32,918 nt of DNA from Acidovorax sp. (GCF_022763525.1 NZ_JALEGG010000150.1:1-32918); one strand, 5' to 3'. Shown: positions 15,886-24,542, counted from the first letter of the stretch. Notes: generated by a model not told the origin, from the letters alone. Program-made: numbers and translations.

Positions 15886-18843
15886 GTGAGTCCAGGCGTG
15901 TACCGGTTCGGGCGTCCTTGTGTCGGCTGGCTCCGATGGGCGGTCCTCTTGCCGTTGCTGTGTGCCTGCACTTTGGCCGTGGCCGCGCCGCGCGAACTTC
16001 GTGTGGGGGTGTATTCCAACGAGCCCAAGGTCTTCGTGGATGCGCAGGGCAAGCCCGCAGGCATCTTTGTAGACCTGTTGCAGCTGGTGGCTGCACGGGA
16101 GCAATGGACGCTGCAGTATGTTCCTTGCAACTGGCAGGATTGCCTGGACGCCTTGGCGGCGGGGCAGATCGACCTGATGCCCGATGTCGCCCGCAGCGCG
16201 GAGCGCGAGCGGCTGTACGACTTCCATGCCTCGCCGGTGCTCAACAGCTGGTCGCAGATCTACCGCGCGCGGGGCAGCTCGATCCAGTCCCTGCTGGATC
16301 TGGCCGGCAAGCGTGTGGCGGTGCTCAATGGCTCAGTGCAGCGCGCCACCTTCTTGCACATGATGGACAGCTTTGGCCTGGCGGTGCTGTTGATTGACGC
16401 GCACAGCCTTGATGAGGCGTTCGCGTTTGTCCAGAACGGCGATGCGGACGCGGTGATTTCGAACTACCAGTTCGGCAGCCTGCACGCGTCCGGGTTCGGC
16501 TTGGTGGATTCGGGCATCGTGTTCCAACCTGCCGCGTTGTACTTCGCCACCGGTCGGGGGCGCAACGCCGATGTGCTGGCGGCCATTGACCGAGCAGTGC
16601 AGGATTGGCGCAGTGGCGCTGACGCGCAATACGCCCAGGTGCTTCGCCGTTGGGGTGGGCCGGAGCCGGGCGCGCGCATCTCTCCGCTGATATGGTGGGC
16701 GCTGGCGGGGCTGGGGGTGTTCGCGCTGCTGGCCGGGCTCTCGGCGGTGGTGTTGCAGCGGCAGGTGCTTGAGCGCACGCGCCACCTTCAGGTGAGCGAA
16801 CAGAAGTTGGCGACCATCCTCGACAGCGTGGGCGCCTTCATCTACATCAAGGGGCAAGACTACCGTTACCAGTATGCGAACCATCACATCTGCGAGCTGT
16901 TTGGCAGGCCTGCGAGCGAGGTGGTTGGACAGGACGATGCGGCGTTCTTCGATCCCGCCACTGCCGCGCAGATCCGCGAGAACGACCGGCGCGTGCTGGA
17001 GCGCGGCGAGCGGATCGAGGTCGAAGAGGTCAACACGCATCTGGCCGATGGGGTGACCCGGGCCTATCTGTCGGTCAAGATTCCCCTGCGCCTGCCTGAT
17101 GGCAGCATCCATGGCCTGTGCGGCATTTCCACCGACATCACCGAGCGCAGCAAGGCTGAGGAGTCGCTTCGCCTGGCCGCATCGGTGTTCGAATCGTTCG
17201 AGGGCATGGTGGTCACCGGGCCGGACCAGCGCATCTTGAAGGCCAACCAGTCGTATGCGCGTCTCACGGGCTATACGGTGGAGGAGCTGGCAGGCCAGAC
17301 ACCGGCACTGTTGCGGTCCGGGCGCCACGATGCGCAGTTCTATGAAGGCATGCGCAACGCTTTGCGCACGACTGGTGCCTGGCAGGGCGAAGTGTGGAAC
17401 CGGCGCAAGAACGGCGAGGTGTATCCGGCCTGGATCACGGTGACCGCCGTGCGTTCTGCACAAGGCGAGGTGACCCACTACGTGGGCACGCAGACGGACA
17501 TTTCCCAGCGCAAGGCAGCCGAAGAGGAGATTCGCCTGCTGGCGTTCTACGACCCGCTCACGGGCCTGCCCAACCGCCGCCTCATGACCGACCGGCTCCA
17601 GCACAGCTTGGCCGCCGCTGCCCGATCGGGCGCGGGTGGCGCCCTGCTGTTTGTCGACCTGGACAACTTCAAGGATCTCAACGACACACAGGGCCATGAG
17701 ATCGGCGACCAGCTCCTGCGCCAGGTGGCCGCCCGCTTGGGCGGCTGCGTGCGCAGCGGCGACACCGTGGCGCGGTTGGGGGGCGATGAATTCGTGCTGC
17801 TGATCGAGGGCTTGAGCCCGCAGCCTCACGAGGCAGCTGCCCAGGCCGAAACGGTGGGGCGTGCGGTGCTGCATGCCCTGGCCCAGGGCTATTCGCTTGG
17901 GGGGCACACTTACCACAGCTCCTGCAGCATTGGGGTGGCACTGTATGCCGACGCGCAAGGCGTGGTGGACGAACTGCTCAAGCGGGGCGACATGGCCATG
18001 TACCAGGCCAAGGGGGCCGGGCGCAATACGCTTCGATTCTTTGACCCACGCACGCAGGCAGCCGTCACCGCGCGAACGGCGCTGGAGTCAGGGCTGCACG
18101 AAGCACTGCGCGATGGCCAGTTCCTCCTGCACTACCAGGCACAGATCAGCCAAGCGCAGGGCATGGTGGGGGCCGAGGCGCTGGTGCGCTGGCAGCATCC
18201 ACAGCGCGGACTGGTTTCGCCCGCGGAGTTCATCCCGGTGGCAGAAGCCTCGGGCCTCATCGTGCCGCTGGGGGCCTGGATATTGCGCACGGCGTGTTTA
18301 CAACTGGTGGAGTGGGGCAAGGACGCTGCTACGGCACACTGGACCCTCGCAGTCAATGTGAGCGCGCGCCAGTTCCGCCACCCTTACTTCGTGGAAGAGG
18401 TGCTGGGGCTGCTCGAAGAGACAGGTGTCAATCCGCAGCGGTTGAAGCTGGAGCTGACCGAAACCCTGCTGCTGGACGACGTAGAAGACACGATTGAGAG
18501 GATGATGACTTTGCGGGCGGTGGGCCTGGGATTTTCGCTCGACGACTTCGGTACGGGCTATTCAAGCCTGAGCTATCTCAAGCGCCTGCCGCTGGACCAG
18601 CTCAAGATCGACCAGAGCTTTGTGCGCGACCTGCTCACCGATCCCAACGACGCCAGCATTGCGCGCACCATCGTGACGCTGGCCCAAAGTCTGGACCTGG
18701 GCGTGATTGCCGAGGGGGTAGAAACCTGCGAGCAGCGCGACATGCTGGCCAGCCTGGGATGCCATATGTGGCAGGGCTACCTCTTTGGCCGGCCCGGCCC
18801 CGCCAGCGCGCTGCGCGACACGCAGCTTGGAGCCGTGGCGTAG
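15886..18843 (+). CDS. SBP_bac_3 / PAS / GGDEF / EAL sensor protein (c-di-GMP turnover)
   Basis: A 985-residue membrane sensor. The GTG at 15886 is chosen because it has an aggg Shine-Dalgarno-like sequence and is followed by a clear signal peptide (WAVLLPLLCACTLAVAA). Domains in order: periplasmic solute-binding domain like amino-acid binding proteins (about 36-260, RVGVYSNEPKVFVDAQGKPA), one membrane helix (about 266-290), two PAS domains (about 305-545), GGDEF diguanylate cyclase (LGGDEF near 630), and EAL phosphodiesterase (AEALVRW near 762, DDFGTGYSS, LKIDQSF, AEGVET). Both catalytic signatures are intact, and RSGD five residues before GGDEF matches the inhibitory I-site. It probably couples a periplasmic ligand to c-di-GMP levels. 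Which activity dominates is unknown. It is divergent from the PilZ gene. Confidence 0.92.
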   Translation: MSPGVYRFGRPCVGWLRWAVLLPLLCACTLAVAAPRELRVGVYSNEPKVFVDAQGKPAGIFVDLLQLVAAREQWTLQYVPCNWQDCLDALAAGQIDLMPDVARSAERERLYDFHASPVLNSWSQIYRARGSSIQSLLDLAGKRVAVLNGSVQRATFLHMMDSFGLAVLLIDAHSLDEAFAFVQNGDADAVISNYQFGSLHASGFGLVDSGIVFQPAALYFATGRGRNADVLAAIDRAVQDWRSGADAQYAQVLRRWGGPEPGARISPLIWWALAGLGVFALLAGLSAVVLQRQVLERTRHLQVSEQKLATILDSVGAFIYIKGQDYRYQYANHHICELFGRPASEVVGQDDAAFFDPATAAQIRENDRRVLERGERIEVEEVNTHLADGVTRAYLSVKIPLRLPDGSIHGLCGISTDITERSKAEESLRLAASVFESFEGMVVTGPDQRILKANQSYARLTGYTVEELAGQTPALLRSGRHDAQFYEGMRNALRTTGAWQGEVWNRRKNGEVYPAWITVTAVRSAQGEVTHYVGTQTDISQRKAAEEEIRLLAFYDPLTGLPNRRLMTDRLQHSLAAAARSGAGGALLFVDLDNFKDLNDTQGHEIGDQLLRQVAARLGGCVRSGDTVARLGGDEFVLLIEGLSPQPHEAAAQAETVGRAVLHALAQGYSLGGHTYHSSCSIGVALYADAQGVVDELLKRGDMAMYQAKGAGRNTLRFFDPRTQAAVTARTALESGLHEALRDGQFLLHYQAQISQAQGMVGAEALVRWQHPQRGLVSPAEFIPVAEASGLIVPLGAWILRTACLQLVEWGKDAATAHWTLAVNVSARQFRHPYFVEEVLGLLEETGVNPQRLKLELTETLLLDDVEDTIERMMTLRAVGLGFSLDDFGTGYSSLSYLKRLPLDQLKIDQSFVRDLLTDPNDASIARTIVTLAQSLDLGVIAEGVETCEQRDMLASLGCHMWQGYLFGRPGPASALRDTQLGAVA

Positions 18844-18877
18844 CAGCACGCGATCCGATCGCACCACGCTGCTTTTT
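18842..18877 (+). terminator. probable terminator after the GGDEF/EAL gene
   Basis: An outer stem agcagc / gctgct encloses an inner stem gcgat / atcgc, and five T follow. It begins directly at the stop codon. The stem has internal bulges, so strength is uncertain. Confidence 0.55.
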
Positions 18878-18903
18878 GCGTTGCCCGCGACGGGCGGTCT
18901 TTG

Positions 18904-18936
18904 AATTGCTTTTGCTATTTATTTGATAGCTGCAGC
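18904..18936 (-). repeat. partial copy of the dispersed repeat (inverted)
   Basis: Reading the minus strand, gcagctatcaaataaatagc followed by aaaagc matches the right half of the repeat in hrpA (aagctactaaaaagatagca). It contains the small palindrome gctat...atagc. It sits in the 317-base gap between the GGDEF/EAL gene and the His-rich protein gene; no further gene is visible in that gap. Confidence 0.6.
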
Positions 18937-19160
18937 CGCCGGATTGAGTAGCGCGAGAGGCTTGTTTGACCTATAGAATCAGCTGCGCGCCGTGCCCGCA
19001 CGCGCTTTGGTCGAAGGTTGCCAAGTTTTCCTTCTATCTTTTGTGCCCTGCGCGGTGTAGGGTGGGCGAGGGCTCAGCCGAAACGGCACGAACCTGCCCC
19101 GACGCCATTCCATGTGATGCGCGGCGGCTGCCGACGGCCAAAAAAACAAGGAGTTTCCCC

Positions 19161-19643
19161 ATGAAAGACACCACCACCGCGACGCGTTCCCTCCGTCTTC
19201 TTCTGTCCGGCGCGACGGCCGCGCTGCTGATGGCTGCCGCTGGCGGTGCCCAAGCGCAGGCCTATGTCAACGCCACCGTGGGCGGTCAACTGGCGCCCGG
19301 CGTGTATGGCCGCATCGACATCGGCAATGCGCCGCCGCCGCCCCTGATCTACGCCGAGCCGGTCATCATCCACCGCCCTGCGGTAGTGGTGCCGCGCTCG
19401 CCCATTTACCTCTACGTGCCGCCCGGGCATGCCAAGAACTGGGCGAAGCATTGCGCCCGCTACAACGCCTGCAGCCAGCCGGTGTATTTTGTGCAGGAGC
19501 CCCCGCCACGCCGGGGTCCTCCACACCGTGGACCGGGCCGCGATGACGCGCGTTGGGACGATGGCAACCGTCATGGCGGCAAGCACGACCGTGGCCATGG
19601 CCATGGGAAGGGGCATGGGAAGGGTCACGGCAACCGCGACTGA
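19161..19643 (+). CDS. secreted His/Gly-rich protein, function unknown
   Basis: A 160-residue protein with a clear Sec signal peptide ending AGGAQAQA (cleavage about residue 34). The mature part has a Pro-rich middle (PPPPLIYAEP, PIYLYVPPGHAKNWAKHC) with two cysteines in KHCARYNAC, then a Pro/Arg-rich stretch and a tail of His/Gly/Lys repeats (HGHGKGHGKGHG). Proteins with the PPGHAKNW...YNAC stretch occur as hypothetical genes in related bacteria, as far as I recall. The His-rich tail suggests metal binding in the periplasm, which is inference. The ATG at 19161 has a perfect aaggag Shine-Dalgarno sequence seven bases upstream. Confidence 0.8.
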   Translation: MKDTTTATRSLRLLLSGATAALLMAAAGGAQAQAYVNATVGGQLAPGVYGRIDIGNAPPPPLIYAEPVIIHRPAVVVPRSPIYLYVPPGHAKNWAKHCARYNACSQPVYFVQEPPPRRGPPHRGPGRDDARWDDGNRHGGKHDRGHGHGKGHGKGHGNRD

Positions 19644-19778
19644 CTGATAGCCGGCAGATGTTGGTGGCCAACGGGTCATCGGGACCCTTGGGTCATCGGT
19701 TCATGGGCTCAGTAGTTGCCTGCCCGGCGCTGCATTGCGCGAGGAGAGTTGCGCGCCAGCGGTTAAGCTCGGGCTCCT

Positions 19779-20555
19779 ATGGCCCAAGTCACTTTTTCTC
19801 CTCCGTTCACGGCACCTACTGAAGTAGCGAGCCAGTTGCGCCAGGCGGGCTATGCCGTGCTGGCGCCCGCCGACGTAGCCCGTTGGGTCGGCTGCGATCT
19901 CTCGGCGTTGATGGCTCTCAATAGCGACTGGGCCGCCTTGCCGCCCGACGATTTCCTCAAGGATGGTGGCCGTTATCGACGCCGTCGCCATGCCTGCTTT
20001 GTGGCGCAGGGCGGGCAACTGCAGCAGGCGCCGCACCGGGCGCATTGGCAGCCCGTGGAATACAACGCGCTGCATGGCGGCATGGAGCGCTGGTTCGCGC
20101 CCATGGAGCCGGCTACCGTGGCCCGGCCGGTCTGGCGGCAGTTGCTGGCGGCGCTGACCGGGGTTTGCAACGCGGTGTTCTCTCCCGACGCGCCGGTGCC
20201 GTGGTTCATCGAGGCACACCAGTTCCGCATCGACACCACCGATGGCATTGGCCGGCCCACGCCCGAGGGCGCCCACCGCGATGGCGTGGACCTGGTGGCC
20301 GTCTTTCTGGTGGGACGCGAGGGCATCAAGGGGGGCGAGACCCGCGTCTTCGAGGCCACGGGCCCGAACGGCCAGCGCTTTACCCTCACCGAGCCGTGGT
20401 CGCTCATGCTGCTCGACGATGCCCGCATGATCCATGAGTCCACCCCCATCCAGCCACTGGCCGAAGGCGGGTACCGCGATACCCTGGTGGTGACCTGCCG
20501 GCGTGGCAATTTTCAGGGGGCCGATGTGGTGGGGCAGGCGCCTGCCGCGGGCTGA
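19779..20555 (+). CDS. 2-oxoglutarate/Fe(II)-dependent dioxygenase family protein
   Basis: A 258-residue protein of the 2OG-Fe dioxygenase family that includes bacterial L-isoleucine 4-hydroxylase (Pfam 2OG-Fe_Oxy_2). Putative iron ligands are the HxD in EGAHRDGVDLV and the later His in MIHESTPI, and the Arg in GYRDTLVVTCRR could bind 2-oxoglutarate. The order and spacing fit the family. Members hydroxylate free amino acids, but the substrate here cannot be inferred. No signal peptide. It stands alone before the universal stress protein gene, which has its own regulatory site. Confidence 0.82.
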   Translation: MAQVTFSPPFTAPTEVASQLRQAGYAVLAPADVARWVGCDLSALMALNSDWAALPPDDFLKDGGRYRRRRHACFVAQGGQLQQAPHRAHWQPVEYNALHGGMERWFAPMEPATVARPVWRQLLAALTGVCNAVFSPDAPVPWFIEAHQFRIDTTDGIGRPTPEGAHRDGVDLVAVFLVGREGIKGGETRVFEATGPNGQRFTLTEPWSLMLLDDARMIHESTPIQPLAEGGYRDTLVVTCRRGNFQGADVVGQAPAAG

Positions 20556-20578
20556 GCAAGCACAGCTCTGCGCCTGAT

Positions 20579-20592
20579 TTGATGCGAATCAA
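20579..20592 (+). promoter_or_regulatory. FNR/ANR-type box upstream of the usp gene
   Basis: ttgatgcgaatcaa is an exact match to the FNR/ANR consensus TTGAT-N4-ATCAA. Its centre is about 98 bases before the start codon of the universal stress protein gene. A start of transcription near 20627 would place it at -41.5, the class II activator position, with cacact as a weak -10 (20615-20620). Confidence 0.75.
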
Positions 20593-20682
20593 GATGCGCG
20601 GTATGGTGTGCGTTCACACTGGCGTTGCAGCAAAAAGCCGGGCCACAAGCTTGGCTCACCATTCAACCTAAGGAGAAGCACC

Positions 20683-21120
20683 ATGTTCAAGCACATTCTG
20701 GTTCCAGTCGACGGCTCCCAAACCTCGATGCTGGCCGTATCCAAGGCCGCCGGGTTGGCCAAGGCCTTTGGCAGCGCCGTCACTGCCGTCTATGTGGTGG
20801 ATCCCTATCCCTTCACCGGCGTGGGCGCTGATTTTGCGTATGGCCAGGCACAGTACATCAATGCCGCCACCGCCGAAGCCAACGCAGCTCTGGAAGCCAC
20901 GCGCAAAGCCATGGCCGATGCCGGTGTGGCTGTCACCACCGTGGTGGGCGAAGGCCATGCAGTGCACGACGGCATCCTGCGCGCGCTGGAGAGCACGGGC
21001 GCTGACCTCATCGTGATGGGTTCGCATGGTCGCCGCGGCCTTGAAAAGTTGGTGCTGGGCAGCGTCACGCAGCGCGTTTTGGGAGTGGTGCATATCCCCG
21101 TGCTGGTGGTGCGCGACTGA
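20683..21120 (+). CDS. universal stress protein, UspA family
   Basis: A 145-residue UspA-fold protein, the normal single-domain length. MFKHILVPVDGS at the N-terminus and GSHGRRGLEKLVLGSVTQRV near the C-terminus (G-x2-G-x9-G-S/T type) mark the ATP-binding subgroup. Related proteins help survival under starvation, oxygen limitation and other stress. The ATG at 20683 has aggag with seven bases spacing. The FNR-type box upstream suggests induction at low oxygen, as known for many usp genes of beta- and gamma-proteobacteria. A terminator follows directly. Confidence 0.93.
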   Translation: MFKHILVPVDGSQTSMLAVSKAAGLAKAFGSAVTAVYVVDPYPFTGVGADFAYGQAQYINAATAEANAALEATRKAMADAGVAVTTVVGEGHAVHDGILRALESTGADLIVMGSHGRRGLEKLVLGSVTQRVLGVVHIPVLVVRD

Positions 21121-21134
21121 GCGAGTTGCTCCAT

Positions 21135-21164
21135 AAAAAAACGGCTCCTTACGGGGCCGTTTTT
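21135..21164. terminator. bidirectional intrinsic terminator
   Basis: Stem acggctcc / ggggccgt with a four-base loop, flanked by an A-run on the left and a T-run on the right. It lies 15 bases after the universal stress protein gene and serves that gene; on the minus strand it could also stop transcripts from the tctC-like gene. Confidence 0.88.
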
Positions 21165-21319
21165 CATGGCAGTTCTTGATAACGCTGCGCATCCCGCATC
21201 CCGCATCCCACAGCTCGTGGAACAGGCACACCCCCCGCCAGTGCACCCGTGGATCTGGCTCCGCCAGGCCACCGGGTGCGTCCCCCTTGGGGGAAGGCGC
21301 CGCAGGCGACTCAGGGGGG

Positions 21320-22309
21320 CTACTCAATCTTCGCGCCGGAGGCTTCCACGATGCCCTTCCACTTGGCGTAGTCGGACTTCAGCAGCGTGCCCAGCTGTGC
21401 AGGCGACATGGCTTCGGCCTCTGCGCCCTGGGCCTGGATGGCCGCCTTCATGTCGGCGGTGGCCAGCAGCTTGTTGATCTCGGCATTGATGGCTGTGACC
21501 ACGGGGGCGGGCGTGCCTGCGGGAGCGAAAACGCCGTACCAGGTGCTGACATCGAAGTCCTTGAAACCGGACTCGGCCACGGTGGGCACTTCGGGCAGCG
21601 ACGAGCTGCGCTTGGCGGAGGTGACCGCCAGGGGGCGCAGCTTGCCCGCCTTGATCTGGCCCATGGCCGAGGGCAGGGACGAGACCAGCAGATCGACATT
21701 GCCAGCCAGCGCATCCATCAGCGCGGGGTTGGAGCCCTTGTAGGGAATGTGGCTGAGCTTGATGCCTGCCGCCTGCTCGAACAGGTGCCCGGCCAGGTGG
21801 ATGGACGTACCGTTGCCTGGCGAGCCGTAGGTGATGGTGCCGGGCGTTGCCTTGGCCGCCGTCACCACGTCGGCCAGCGTCTTGTACTTGCTGTTGACGC
21901 TGGTCGCAATGACAACCGGCGTGTAGGCCACATGGGCCACGGCCGTCAGGTCCTTGGTAGGGTCCCAGGGCAGGTTCTTGTACAGCCAGGGGCCGATCAC
22001 CAAGTTGTCTTTCTGGCCCATCACAAGGTCATAGCCCGTGGGCGCGGCCTTGACCGCTTCGCCAATGCCGATGGTGCCACCGGCACCCGCCTTGTTGTCG
22101 GCCACCACGGTCCACTTGGCGCTTTCGGTGAGCTTGGTGGCCACCAGGCGCGAGAGGATGTCCGTGCCGCCGCCCGGGGGGAAGGGAACGATCAGCCGGA
22201 TGGGTTTGTTGGGGTAGGCGCCTGCGGCGGCCGGTGCAGGCGCCTGCGCGTGGGCGGTGGCGCCCACCGCAAAGGCGAGGGCGGTGAACGAAAGCAGGGT
22301 ACGAATCAT
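21320..22309 (-). CDS. Bug/TctC-family periplasmic solute-binding protein
   Basis: Extracytoplasmic binding protein of the tripartite tricarboxylate transporter (TTT) type, 329 residues. The signal peptide MIRTLLSFTALAFAVGATAHA is followed by YPNKPIRLIVPFPPGGGTDI, the family hallmark, and by the conserved PGTITYGSPGNGTS and VPTVAESG stretches. These proteins are hugely expanded in Comamonadaceae and Bordetella and bind carboxylates, nicotinate, amides or other small acids; the ligand here is unknown. No tctA or tctB membrane gene lies nearby, so it is an orphan, as most Bug proteins are. The frame is open to 22546, but the ATG at 22309 starts the signal peptide. Confidence 0.92.
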   Translation of the reverse strand: MIRTLLSFTALAFAVGATAHAQAPAPAAAGAYPNKPIRLIVPFPPGGGTDILSRLVATKLTESAKWTVVADNKAGAGGTIGIGEAVKAAPTGYDLVMGQKDNLVIGPWLYKNLPWDPTKDLTAVAHVAYTPVVIATSVNSKYKTLADVVTAAKATPGTITYGSPGNGTSIHLAGHLFEQAAGIKLSHIPYKGSNPALMDALAGNVDLLVSSLPSAMGQIKAGKLRPLAVTSAKRSSSLPEVPTVAESGFKDFDVSTWYGVFAPAGTPAPVVTAINAEINKLLATADMKAAIQAQGAEAEAMSPAQLGTLLKSDYAKWKGIVEASGAKIE

Positions 22310-22502
22310 GGTGAGCAATGTCTCCGTCGGTTCAGGGATGTGCGGGCAACAGACATGGGGGTGGGTTGCACGGCTGATCTGGGTCAGCGCCACCAATGAT
22401 CGCTGATCACTCGCGGCGCCGCCTTGCCAATGGAGGGTGGCAGCATCGCGGGAGGCGATGGCGGCGCGGCGGTCTCTAGGCAGTCCAGCCGGTCCGGTGC
22501 GG

Positions 22503-23687
22503 TCAGATACGTTCAAAGATCGCCGCGATGCCCTGGCCGCCGCCAATGCACATGGTCACCAGCGCGTAACGCCCCTGCACGCGCTGCAGCTCATGCAGCG
22601 CCTTGACGGTGATGAGCGCGCCCGTGGCGCCGATCGGATGGCCCAGCGAGATGCCCGAGCCGTTGGGGTTGACCTTGGCCGGGTCCAGGCCCAGGTCTTT
22701 CGTCACCGCGCAGGCCTGTGCGGCGAAGGCCTCGTTGGCTTCGATCACGTCCAGGTCGTTGACGGTGAGGCCCGCCTTCTTGAGCGCCAGCTGCGTGGCC
22801 GGCACGGGGCCGATGCCCATGTACTTGGGGTCCACGCCGGCGTGGGCATATGCCACCAGCCGGGCCAGGGGCTTGGCGCCGCGGGCCTTGGCGGCACCGG
22901 CTTCCATCAGCACCACGGCTGCGGCAGCGTCGTTGATGCCCGAGGCATTGCCGGCCGTGACGGTGCCGTTTTCCTTCACGAATACGGGCTTGAGCTTGGC
23001 CAGGTCGTCCATCGTGGCGCCGGGGCGGAAATGCTCGTCGGTGGCGTACTGCACGTCGCCCTTCTTGCTCTTCAACGTGACGGGCACGATCTGTTCCTTG
23101 AACAGGCCTGCCTGCGTGGCGCGCTCGGCTCGGTTGTGGCTTTCCACGGCCAGCTTGTCCTGGTCTTCGCGCGTGATGCCCCACTTGGCGGCGATGTTCT
23201 CGGCCGTCACACCCATGTGAATGGTGTGGAAGGGGTCGTGCAGCGCGCCGATCATCATGTCCACCATCTTGCTGTCGCCCATGCGGGCGCCCCAGCGCAT
23301 GTTCAGGCTGGCAAAGGGAGCGCGGCTCATGTTTTCGGCGCCCCCCCCAATAGCGATGTCGGTGTCGCCCAGCTGAATGGTCTGTGCGGCCGACACGATG
23401 GCCTGCAGGCCCGAGCCGCACAGGCGGTTGACGTTGAAAGCGGGTGTGCCCTCCGCGCATCCGCCGTTGATCGCGGCAACCCGCGAGAGGTACATGTCCT
23501 TGGGCTCGGTGTTCACCACATGGCCGAACACCACGTGGCCCACGTCCTTGCCTTCCACGCTGGCGCGGGCCAGCGATTCCTTGACGACCAGGGCACCCAG
23601 CTCAGTGGGCGGCACATCCTTCAGGCTGCCGCCAAAGGTGCCAATGGCGGTGCGCACCGCGCTGACGACGACGACTTCACGGGTCAT
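22503..23687 (-). CDS. bktB: beta-ketothiolase BktB (acetyl-CoA acyltransferase)
   Basis: Thiolase of 394 residues that condenses acetyl-CoA with acetyl-CoA or other acyl-CoAs, or cleaves 3-ketoacyl-CoA. Catalytic residues are Cys90 (NRLCGSG), His350 (GHPIGATG) and Cys380 (CIGGGQG), the same numbers as in Cupriavidus necator BktB. Long stretches (MTREVVVVSAVRTAIGTFGG, DVIEANEAFAAQACAVTK) agree with that protein as I remember it. BktB takes C4-C10 3-ketoacyl-CoA and supplies precursors for polyhydroxyalkanoates with longer side chains. No phaB or phaC is adjacent; the neighbouring dehydrogenase is not PhaB-like. The symbol is given from memory of the family. Confidence 0.9.
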   Translation of the reverse strand: MTREVVVVSAVRTAIGTFGGSLKDVPPTELGALVVKESLARASVEGKDVGHVVFGHVVNTEPKDMYLSRVAAINGGCAEGTPAFNVNRLCGSGLQAIVSAAQTIQLGDTDIAIGGGAENMSRAPFASLNMRWGARMGDSKMVDMMIGALHDPFHTIHMGVTAENIAAKWGITREDQDKLAVESHNRAERATQAGLFKEQIVPVTLKSKKGDVQYATDEHFRPGATMDDLAKLKPVFVKENGTVTAGNASGINDAAAAVVLMEAGAAKARGAKPLARLVAYAHAGVDPKYMGIGPVPATQLALKKAGLTVNDLDVIEANEAFAAQACAVTKDLGLDPAKVNPNGSGISLGHPIGATGALITVKALHELQRVQGRYALVTMCIGGGQGIAAIFERI

Positions 23688-23712
23688 GGGGAGGGTCCTT
23701 TCAGAGAAATTT

Positions 23713-23771
23713 CAAGTCAAACTGGCCACCAGCGCTTATCCAGCAAGCGCTAGCAGCTATGAAAACAGGAG
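23713..23771 (+). repeat. Comamonadaceae-type dispersed repeat, intergenic copy
   Basis: The core tggccaccagcgcttatc, then caagcgctagcagctat, contains the small palindrome agcgctt...aagcgct. It matches the in-frame copy in hrpA and belongs to a repeat class I know from intergenic regions of Comamonadaceae. It takes up most of the 93 bases between bktB and the short-chain dehydrogenase gene and could form an RNA hairpin between them. Confidence 0.65.
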
Positions 23772-23780
23772 TGACGCGGT

Positions 23781-24542
23781 TCACGCGTCCCGGACATCGG
23801 CCACCGGGTTGGTGCCGAAGTCTGCGCGCTGCAGCCAGGCCAGCACGCGGGTGGCGGCGTCCTGGGGCGATGTGAGCTGGCCCCCCGTCTTGAGGTTGGC
23901 GAAATTCTGGCGGTCCGGAAAGGCGGCCGGGTCGGCGCCGCGCAACTGGACCTGCATGTCGGTGTCGATCACACCGGGCGCCAGCGAGCATACCTTGGCG
24001 CCATGGGGCTTGAGCGCCTCGTCCAGCGCCAGGCAGCGCGTGAAATGGTCCATGCCCGCCTTGGCCGCGCAGTAAGCGGCCTGCGAGGCCATGGCGCGAC
24101 GGCCCAGGCCTGAAGAAATGTTGAGCACCTTGCGCGGCACCGTCCAGGCTTCGGTCGCGCCCAGGAACGCGGCGGTAAGTTGCATGGGCGCCTCCAGGCC
24201 CACGCGCAGCGCATTGGCCAGGTCGGCCGCGTCGCTGTGCGACAGCGGTGCAATGCGCGGGATCACTCCGGCGTTGTTGATGAGTGTGGCGCTGGCAAAG
24301 GCTTGGGGCCCCTGGGCCTGCAGCCAGGATCGCAGCCTGTGCGCGGCCTGTTCGCCTTGCGAGAGGTCTTGCTGCCACTGCTCAATGCTGGCGCCAGCGG
24401 CCTGGGCTCCTGCCGCCAGCTCTGCGTTGGCGCCGCGCGCAATGCAGATCAGTGTGTTGCCGCCGCGCAGCAGTTGCCAGGCCATGGCCAGGCCCATGCC
24501 GCGCGAGGCGCCGGTGAGGATGTAGAGATGAGTGGATGGCAT
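23781..24542 (-). CDS. short-chain dehydrogenase/reductase (SDR)
   Basis: NAD(P)-dependent oxidoreductase of 253 residues with classical SDR motifs: TGASRGMG for cofactor binding at 11-18, NNAG near 90, an active-site Ser in NISSGLG and YCAAK as catalytic Tyr-x3-Lys. The IARGAN stretch after the second beta-strand carries a basic residue, which suggests NADPH preference. The general look recalls sepiapterin-reductase-like or benzil-reductase-like SDRs (YILTGASRGMG start), but the substrate cannot be told. It is in the same direction as bktB with the repeat between, so joint transcription is possible. Confidence 0.85.
   Translation of the reverse strand: MPSTHLYILTGASRGMGLAMAWQLLRGGNTLICIARGANAELAAGAQAAGASIEQWQQDLSQGEQAAHRLRSWLQAQGPQAFASATLINNAGVIPRIAPLSHSDAADLANALRVGLEAPMQLTAAFLGATEAWTVPRKVLNISSGLGRRAMASQAAYCAAKAGMDHFTRCLALDEALKPHGAKVCSLAPGVIDTDMQVQLRGADPAAFPDRQNFANLKTGGQLTSPQDAATRVLAWLQRADFGTNPVADVRDA

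Noticed and set aside
16333..17958. 541-codon open frame on the minus strand opposite the GGDEF/EAL gene
   Set aside because: The plus-strand frame carries complete SBP, PAS, GGDEF and EAL motifs; the reverse frame has none and only reflects GC-rich third positions.
22397..22410. Palindrome tgatcgctgatca upstream of the tctC-like gene
   Set aside because: Short and without a second site, promoter or T-run; no function can be supported.
22437..23753. 438-codon open frame on the plus strand opposite bktB
   Set aside because: bktB keeps all catalytic residues on the other strand; this frame shows no recognisable domain.
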